Source: Prochlorococcus sp. AG-670-O13 (lineage in GTDB: Bacteria; Cyanobacteriota; Cyanobacteriia; PCC-6307; Cyanobiaceae). Taken from it: a stretch of 48,845 nt of DNA. The notes under the pieces are model-generated. The model was not told the origin of the DNA, made no database searches, and was given only the letters and a program-made list of their open reading frames with translations. The translations under genes were made by a program, and so were the position numbers. The stretch's first letter is position 1; each line of letters starts with the position of its first letter. This document shows positions 44,675 to 48,845 of this stretch, piece after piece. The stretch is from NCBI GenBank assembly GCA_003209055.1, contig QCTB01000002.1, positions 1 through 48,845 on the forward strand, in the 5' to 3' direction.

Positions 44675-46252
44675 TTAATTGAAAAAAGGATGCATTTTCA
44701 TAAATGTTTTATTAAGTTCAAAACTTAAAGTTATAATTTTGTGATTAATTGTGGGAGCCCCAAGGTTATCGTCTCCAAAGCCTGGGTTGACTCCAATTGA
44801 TGGGTATGCCGCAGCTGATATTGATAACCTAAGTTTTGTACCCTCGAGAAGCAAAATATTAGTAGGATGCATTTCAATTTTGCATTTACATTCTTCATTA
44901 TTTATTGAGTTTTTAACTCTTAAAAATCCAGTTGAAAATTGATTAATGGTTTTTTCTTCATCATTAACCACAGAAAGAGCAAGACATATGTCAAAGCTTT
45001 TCTGATCACTCTTTACCGAGGTTTCAAGTATTGGAATCCCTGAAAGCTGAAGATCTTCCTTGAAAGAATTGGTTTGAAAAACACCTACATCTAATCTTTT
45101 ATCAAAAGTATATCTATTAAACATCCCAGGATTTGGACCTAAATGCCCCCCGTCGCCATAAAATGGTCTCCACGGATCATGAACAATCGAAAACCATCCT
45201 GACCCTTTTGAATTTAATAGAAGACTCCCATCAATAATTTCGACATTTGCTGTTCCATTACTTTCAAGGCCAAACTTGTATTCAGGAACTTTTCCCTCTT
45301 CAAGTTCATCCCATTTTTTTAATGAAAGATTCCAAATCTTTTTATGTTTGAAAGAATTGTTTTGATTATCTTCTTCACCACTTTTTAGATGGGTATCAAA
45401 AAATTTTAATAAGGTTTTTTGTGATCCTTCCCACCAATTCAGATGAGTAGCTTCCCCTATAATTATATCTGGATTTCCTCCGGCAGCTTTTGATCTTTTA
45501 TAGAGGTCAAATGCACCTCCTAGATGAGGATCCCAAAGACCACCAATAATTAACATTGGTTTTTTTAACCATGATGAAATTAGCTTTATTTCAAAAAAAT
45601 CATCCTCGTTATTTAGATTTTTAAGCCATTCAAGGACAAAGTTATTAGGATCGTATTTTTTTAAAAGATTTAATCCTTTTCTTAAATAACTTTTATTTTC
45701 CAGAGCTGATACTATTTCTTCCCATCCTAAAGAATTATTTTCTCTTCTCATCTTTAAGGCAGCGATTTGTAATCCCCACGCAATATTATTATTCCACCAA
45801 AAAGCACCTCCATCTGAGCTCCAATGATTTTTTAAATCAATTCCCGTCATTGCAGGGGATAAGCAATCAGGAGGCTTTGAATTTTTTGTACCTGTTAGTT
45901 GAGTTAATCCTTGATATGAAAAACCGTATAAACCAAGTTTGCCATTGCATTCTTTTAGAGATCTTACCCATTCGTGTGTTTCTGAAGTATCACTAGCCTC
46001 TTGAGAAAAACCTTTGAAAATACCTCCAGATGATCCTTGACCTCTAACATCTTGAATTATTACTAAATAACCTTTTGATGCCCACCACTCAGGATGAGAA
46101 TATGTGATTGTTGAAGCTATTTCTCTTCCGTATGGTTGCCTCATTAATAAAGCTGGCCAAGAACCCTTTTCTCTAGGTGTCCAAATTCTTGATACGAGCT
46201 CTATTCCATCCTTTAATCTTAAAGACTTGTCAATCCATTTTACTTCCCGCAT
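44675..46252 (-). CDS. S15/CocE-type alpha/beta hydrolase
   Basis: 525 residues of the X-Pro dipeptidyl-peptidase/CocE-NonD superfamily. The nucleophile is Ser112 in GFSYQG, with QDVRGQGSSGG (67-77) just before. The likely acid is in GGLWDPH and the His in ATHLNWW. A C-terminal jelly-roll domain (about 330-525, containing RLSISAAAYPSIGVNPG) is typical of the family. No signal peptide, so it is cytoplasmic. The substrate, a peptide or an ester, is unknown. The small secreted-protein gene starts upstream with an 8-bp gap. Confidence 0.85.
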   Translation of the reverse strand: MREVKWIDKSLRLKDGIELVSRIWTPREKGSWPALLMRQPYGREIASTITYSHPEWWASKGYLVIIQDVRGQGSSGGIFKGFSQEASDTSETHEWVRSLKECNGKLGLYGFSYQGLTQLTGTKNSKPPDCLSPAMTGIDLKNHWSSDGGAFWWNNNIAWGLQIAALKMRRENNSLGWEEIVSALENKSYLRKGLNLLKKYDPNNFVLEWLKNLNNEDDFFEIKLISSWLKKPMLIIGGLWDPHLGGAFDLYKRSKAAGGNPDIIIGEATHLNWWEGSQKTLLKFFDTHLKSGEEDNQNNSFKHKKIWNLSLKKWDELEEGKVPEYKFGLESNGTANVEIIDGSLLLNSKGSGWFSIVHDPWRPFYGDGGHLGPNPGMFNRYTFDKRLDVGVFQTNSFKEDLQLSGIPILETSVKSDQKSFDICLALSVVNDEEKTINQFSTGFLRVKNSINNEECKCKIEMHPTNILLLEGTKLRLSISAAAYPSIGVNPGFGDDNLGAPTINHKIITLSFELNKTFMKMHPFFN

Positions 46253-46260
46253 TTAAGTTT

Positions 46261-46527
46261 TTAAGTAACCTTGGGGCAATGAAGCCCAATCACATAAATA
46301 GATAGAATTTCAGCATTGATAGGGCTAAGTTTATTTTTTTTTGAAACAAACTCTATTGCTTTATCTGAAGTCGCTGAGATTCCTTTTGCGTTTAATTCTT
46401 TAAATTTATTACACATTTTGATTGCATCATCTGGATTTTTTTTGACGCTTTCCAAAAGATTTGATTGACTTGAAACAGGATTAATAGAAGCTAATGATAG
46501 AAACAAAAATAAACAAAAGTTCTTCAT
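46261..46527 (-). CDS. Small exported protein of unknown function
   Basis: 88 residues with a clear signal peptide (MKNFCLFLFLSLASINPVSSQ, cut after about residue 20 across SSQ/S). The mature part of about 68 residues is mainly helical and has two cysteines (MCNKF and GLHCPK) that could form a disulfide in the periplasm. No family is recognised. It is 8 bp from the S15 hydrolase gene and probably cotranscribed with it. Confidence 0.72.
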   Translation of the reverse strand: MKNFCLFLFLSLASINPVSSQSNLLESVKKNPDDAIKMCNKFKELNAKGISATSDKAIEFVSKKNKLSPINAEILSIYVIGLHCPKVT

Positions 46528-46579
46528 TTTTTATAATATTTACTGAATTCTACATTAAAAAAATCTTTTAACCAAGATG

Positions 46580-46987
46580 TCAAACAGATTTACAAATTTG
46601 ATTAGCTCTTTTTATCCAATCTTTTAGAATGGCTAAAGTTATTTTTGTCTGAGTTTTAGTTCTAAGAGTTCTTTCCAATCTTCCAATTCTTTCTTTTAGC
46701 TCATAGGGATTTAACCTTGAAAGTGATTTAATAGAACCTATTCCACAGTGTAAAAGTAAGTAAGACTCATTAGGAGAAATTGAAAGCTCATTTCTAAAAA
46801 TGGCAACTGCTCTAATTTTTTTTAAATTATTTATGGTACATAATGAATGAGATTTTTGAATAATATTTAATTCAGAATCTTTAAGCTGACTTAATTTTTT
46901 AAAGTCGTTTAATTTTTTTCTTATTAAAAAAGATTTTTCATGTCTGAAATTTTCAGGCAAAACTTCTAAAAATTTTTCTTCTATCAT
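46580..46987 (-). CDS. DUF4332-like small protein
   Basis: 135 residues. The segment YLLLHCGIGSIKSLSRLNPYELKERIGRLER near 75-105 is a helix-hairpin-helix-like unit typical of DUF4332, and a similar but weaker unit (KLNDFKKLSQLKDSEL) occurs near 26-41. These units resemble DNA- or RNA-binding HhH modules, but activity is not known. It starts 8 bp after ycf51 on the same strand. Confidence 0.75.
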   Translation of the reverse strand: MIEEKFLEVLPENFRHEKSFLIRKKLNDFKKLSQLKDSELNIIQKSHSLCTINNLKKIRAVAIFRNELSISPNESYLLLHCGIGSIKSLSRLNPYELKERIGRLERTLRTKTQTKITLAILKDWIKRANQICKSV

Positions 46988-46995
46988 TTATTCAA

Positions 46996-47439
46996 CTAAT
47001 TCATACTAAAGCTTTTTTCGATTTCCCCAATAATTACTGGCTTACTAACATCATTAGAAATCTTCTCAAGTTTTCTAATTTTGATTTTTACTTTTGATCC
47101 TGACCTACTCCCTTTTTTAAGATTTTCAGATAATTGTTTCAAAGTTGGATCAATTGCTTCTTCTGGAAAATCACTATCAGCTTTTGTAACAATTAAATCA
47201 AACCCATTATCATAAACAGTTGGGATATATTTAGCTCCATCAATTTTTATATTTTCTGTATAGCTTTGTATAAAAGCCCAGCTACTTAAAGATAGTAATA
47301 TTGAAAATATAGTAGCACCAGTAATTCTAAATTTAAAATTAAAATTGAAAATAAATGAAATCAAAGTACCAAGAAAAAGAAATATTCCTATATATCCAAA
47401 TATTTTAGGTGTATTTTCTAATAGTTCAAAAAAAGACAT
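46996..47439 (-). CDS. ycf51: Ycf51/DUF2518 membrane protein
   Basis: 147 residues with two hydrophobic segments near the N-terminus (about 12-32 and 38-58), followed by a soluble domain (YIPTVYDNGFDLIVTKADSDFPEEAIDPTLKQL). The pattern and length match Ycf51 (DUF2518), found in cyanobacteria and some algal plastids; function unknown. It is divergent from the TamB-like gene with a 64-bp gap, and is the first of a likely unit with the DUF4332-like gene. Confidence 0.82.
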   Translation of the reverse strand: MSFFELLENTPKIFGYIGIFLFLGTLISFIFNFNFKFRITGATIFSILLSLSSWAFIQSYTENIKIDGAKYIPTVYDNGFDLIVTKADSDFPEEAIDPTLKQLSENLKKGSRSGSKVKIKIRKLEKISNDVSKPVIIGEIEKSFSMN

Positions 47440-47503
47440 TTACTGGCTTTGACCTCATTAATTTCTTATATTTTGTAAGACTACTATATTTCGGGATTCT
47501 AAC

Positions 47504-48845
47504 TTGAAAAAAATTAGATCTCTAAATTTTAATAAAAAACTTTTTTTCTTAGGGACTGTTTTGTCTATAAGTTTTGTAGGCACATTGCTATTAAATAAAT
47601 TTTTTGAGAATTTTTATAAGATGAAAAAAATAGTATTAGAAGAAAAAATAGAGAATTCTTTAAATAAAAAAGTAGAACTGGGAAATTATTCTGGAATCAG
47701 ATTTCTTGGAATTTCCTTATCTGATTCAAAAATTGTTGATAAACGGAATTTAAATTCCGAAATAGTATCGCAGAATATTTATATAGGTATTATGCCAATT
47801 AGATCATTTTTAAATCAAAGATGGATTTTTAATATAACCCCAAAAAAAACAAGAATCGAAATTAATAAAGACTTTTTTAAAAAAGAAGATTATATTAATA
47901 ATGAAAAAAAATTTAATAGCAATAAAGTAAAATATGATTTGAATTTCAATCTAAAAGAAGCTACAAACTTAAAAATAAATGATCTTGGAATAGAAACTAG
48001 TCTAAAGGGTAATTTAGTATATAAATCAAAATCTAATCAGTTTATTGGAAATATAAGTTCATATTCTAAAGGTAAAGGAAATTTAAATTTAAAACTAAAT
48101 GCTAATTTAAATAAAGATGTTTTCAATCTCGAAATATTATCTAGAGGGATAAATTTAAAAGGTACTCAGTATAGTTTTGCTAATAGGAAATTTGATTTAA
48201 TACAAGGAAAAATTAAATCTAATTTTAAATTTTTTAAATCACCTAAAGAGACCTTTTGCAAAGGAAATATTTCTTTAAGTAATTTAAAATTTAAAACCAC
48301 AAATTTAGTTGAAAATATTACAAGTGATTCTATTAGGTTTTTATGCAAAGGAAATCATTTAATTGCCAATACAAAAAATCTTAACTACGGTACTTTAATT
48401 TCAGATTTTAATCTAAATGTTCCTTTAAATGAAAATATTAATAATATAAATTTAAAAGGGAGTATTGGATATTCAGATAGTTTTAATCCTGAAATACAAT
48501 TATCAGGAAATATGCCTTATTGGTTTGATAAAAGGGGATTAAATTTTGGAAATATTAATTCAAGTTTTATTCTTAATAGAACCCAACTCTCTAATTTAAA
48601 TATTTTCCGAAAAAATGGTATTAGAGGTTTTATTACTGCAAATGGAGAGTTAAAAGGTGAGATAAATAAACCTGATATTCAAATAAATTTTAATGTTGAT
48701 TATCCTCATTATAAAGGGATAAGAATTAGAGAAATATGGGAGGGTGAGATCAAAAATGAAAATAAAAAATTCGTCCTTAATATGAAGAATACATATTCAA
48801 GAGTACCCTCATTTATATCTTTAAATTTTGATTCAAATGTTAATT
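47504..48845 (+). CDS. TamB/DUF490-like envelope protein (partial, 3' end outside window)
   Basis: The frame is open from TTG 47504 to the window end, 447 codons without a stop. It begins with a basic start and one membrane anchor (about 13-28, FLGTVLSISFVGTLLL). A repetitive beta-rich sequence follows (NLNLKLNANLN, NINLKGSIGYSD, PEIQLSGNMPYW), as in TamB/AsmA-like proteins that form long periplasmic beta structures for lipid or outer-membrane protein transport. GNYSGIRFLGISLSDSKI near 62-79 matches the usual start of the cyanobacterial group. The missing part is probably large, as homologues exceed 1000 residues. Confidence 0.82.
   Translation, partial: MKKIRSLNFNKKLFFLGTVLSISFVGTLLLNKFFENFYKMKKIVLEEKIENSLNKKVELGNYSGIRFLGISLSDSKIVDKRNLNSEIVSQNIYIGIMPIRSFLNQRWIFNITPKKTRIEINKDFFKKEDYINNEKKFNSNKVKYDLNFNLKEATNLKINDLGIETSLKGNLVYKSKSNQFIGNISSYSKGKGNLNLKLNANLNKDVFNLEILSRGINLKGTQYSFANRKFDLIQGKIKSNFKFFKSPKETFCKGNISLSNLKFKTTNLVENITSDSIRFLCKGNHLIANTKNLNYGTLISDFNLNVPLNENINNINLKGSIGYSDSFNPEIQLSGNMPYWFDKRGLNFGNINSSFILNRTQLSNLNIFRKNGIRGFITANGELKGEINKPDIQINFNVDYPHYKGIRIREIWEGEIKNENKKFVLNMKNTYSRVPSFISLNFDSNVN

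Overview
The window is a typical AT-rich (roughly 30% G+C by eye), tightly packed chromosome segment of a high-light-adapted marine Prochlorococcus. This assignment rests on an alpha-carboxysome operon with form IA RuBisCO, the light-dependent and dark-operative protochlorophyllide reductases side by side, a 34-residue PsaM, plastocyanin, NdhL, Ycf51, cyAbrB and an isolated dnaA. I see no insertion sequence, prophage, CRISPR array or rRNA. About 53 protein genes and one intact tRNA are supported.

Layout. 1-5.3 kb: tail of an unidentified gene, folE, trpF, an M50 site-2 protease, a LipM/LplA-type acyl transferase, psaM, a small membrane protein and por. 5.3-9.3 kb: chlL, chlB and chlN on the minus strand, meeting por tail to tail. 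9.4-18.7 kb: carboxysome region, with csoS1D separated by rdgB from the main operon csoS1-rbcL-rbcS-csoS2-csoSCA-csoS4A-csoS4B-acRAF; a small DUF3136-like gene faces the operon end. 18.8-30.8 kb: ridA, gloB, hisG, an ABC exporter with a GNAT gene, two glycosyltransferase-type genes, dnaA, a glutathione S-transferase-like gene divergent from gor, a Ca/cation antiporter and pyrC. 30.9-31.7 kb: a duplicated promoter plus tRNA-Leu 5' half, a PspC gene, then the intact tRNA-Leu(UAA). 31.7-39.7 kb: ndhL, a DUF3007 gene, trpA, cyAbrB, a YciI gene, an HTH/YkvA pair, a group 2 sigma factor, hisIE, a QueD-like gene and clpB. 39.8-48.8 kb: petE, an SDR gene, hemE, glgB, an S15 hydrolase, small conserved genes, ycf51 and the start of a TamB-like gene cut by the window edge.

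How the genes work together. The carboxysome operon encodes shell hexamers, RuBisCO, the CsoS2 scaffold, carbonic anhydrase, vertex pentamers and an assembly factor. Hairpins in its intercistronic gaps, and different translation signals for the two pentamers, may set the very unequal protein amounts needed. Por and ChlLNB perform the same chlorophyll step with and without light, and hemE feeds that pathway. petE, psaM and ndhL serve photosynthetic electron flow, and glgB stores fixed carbon.

The points most worth checking are: the duplicated tRNA-Leu 5' half with its own promoter and a terminator-like hairpin (an integration scar or a chimeric small RNA); a CsoS2-like motif in the CsoS1D tail; paired cysteine loss in one CsoS2 module; the operator-like repeats upstream of csoS1; and a QueD-like protein with a substituted zinc ligand.
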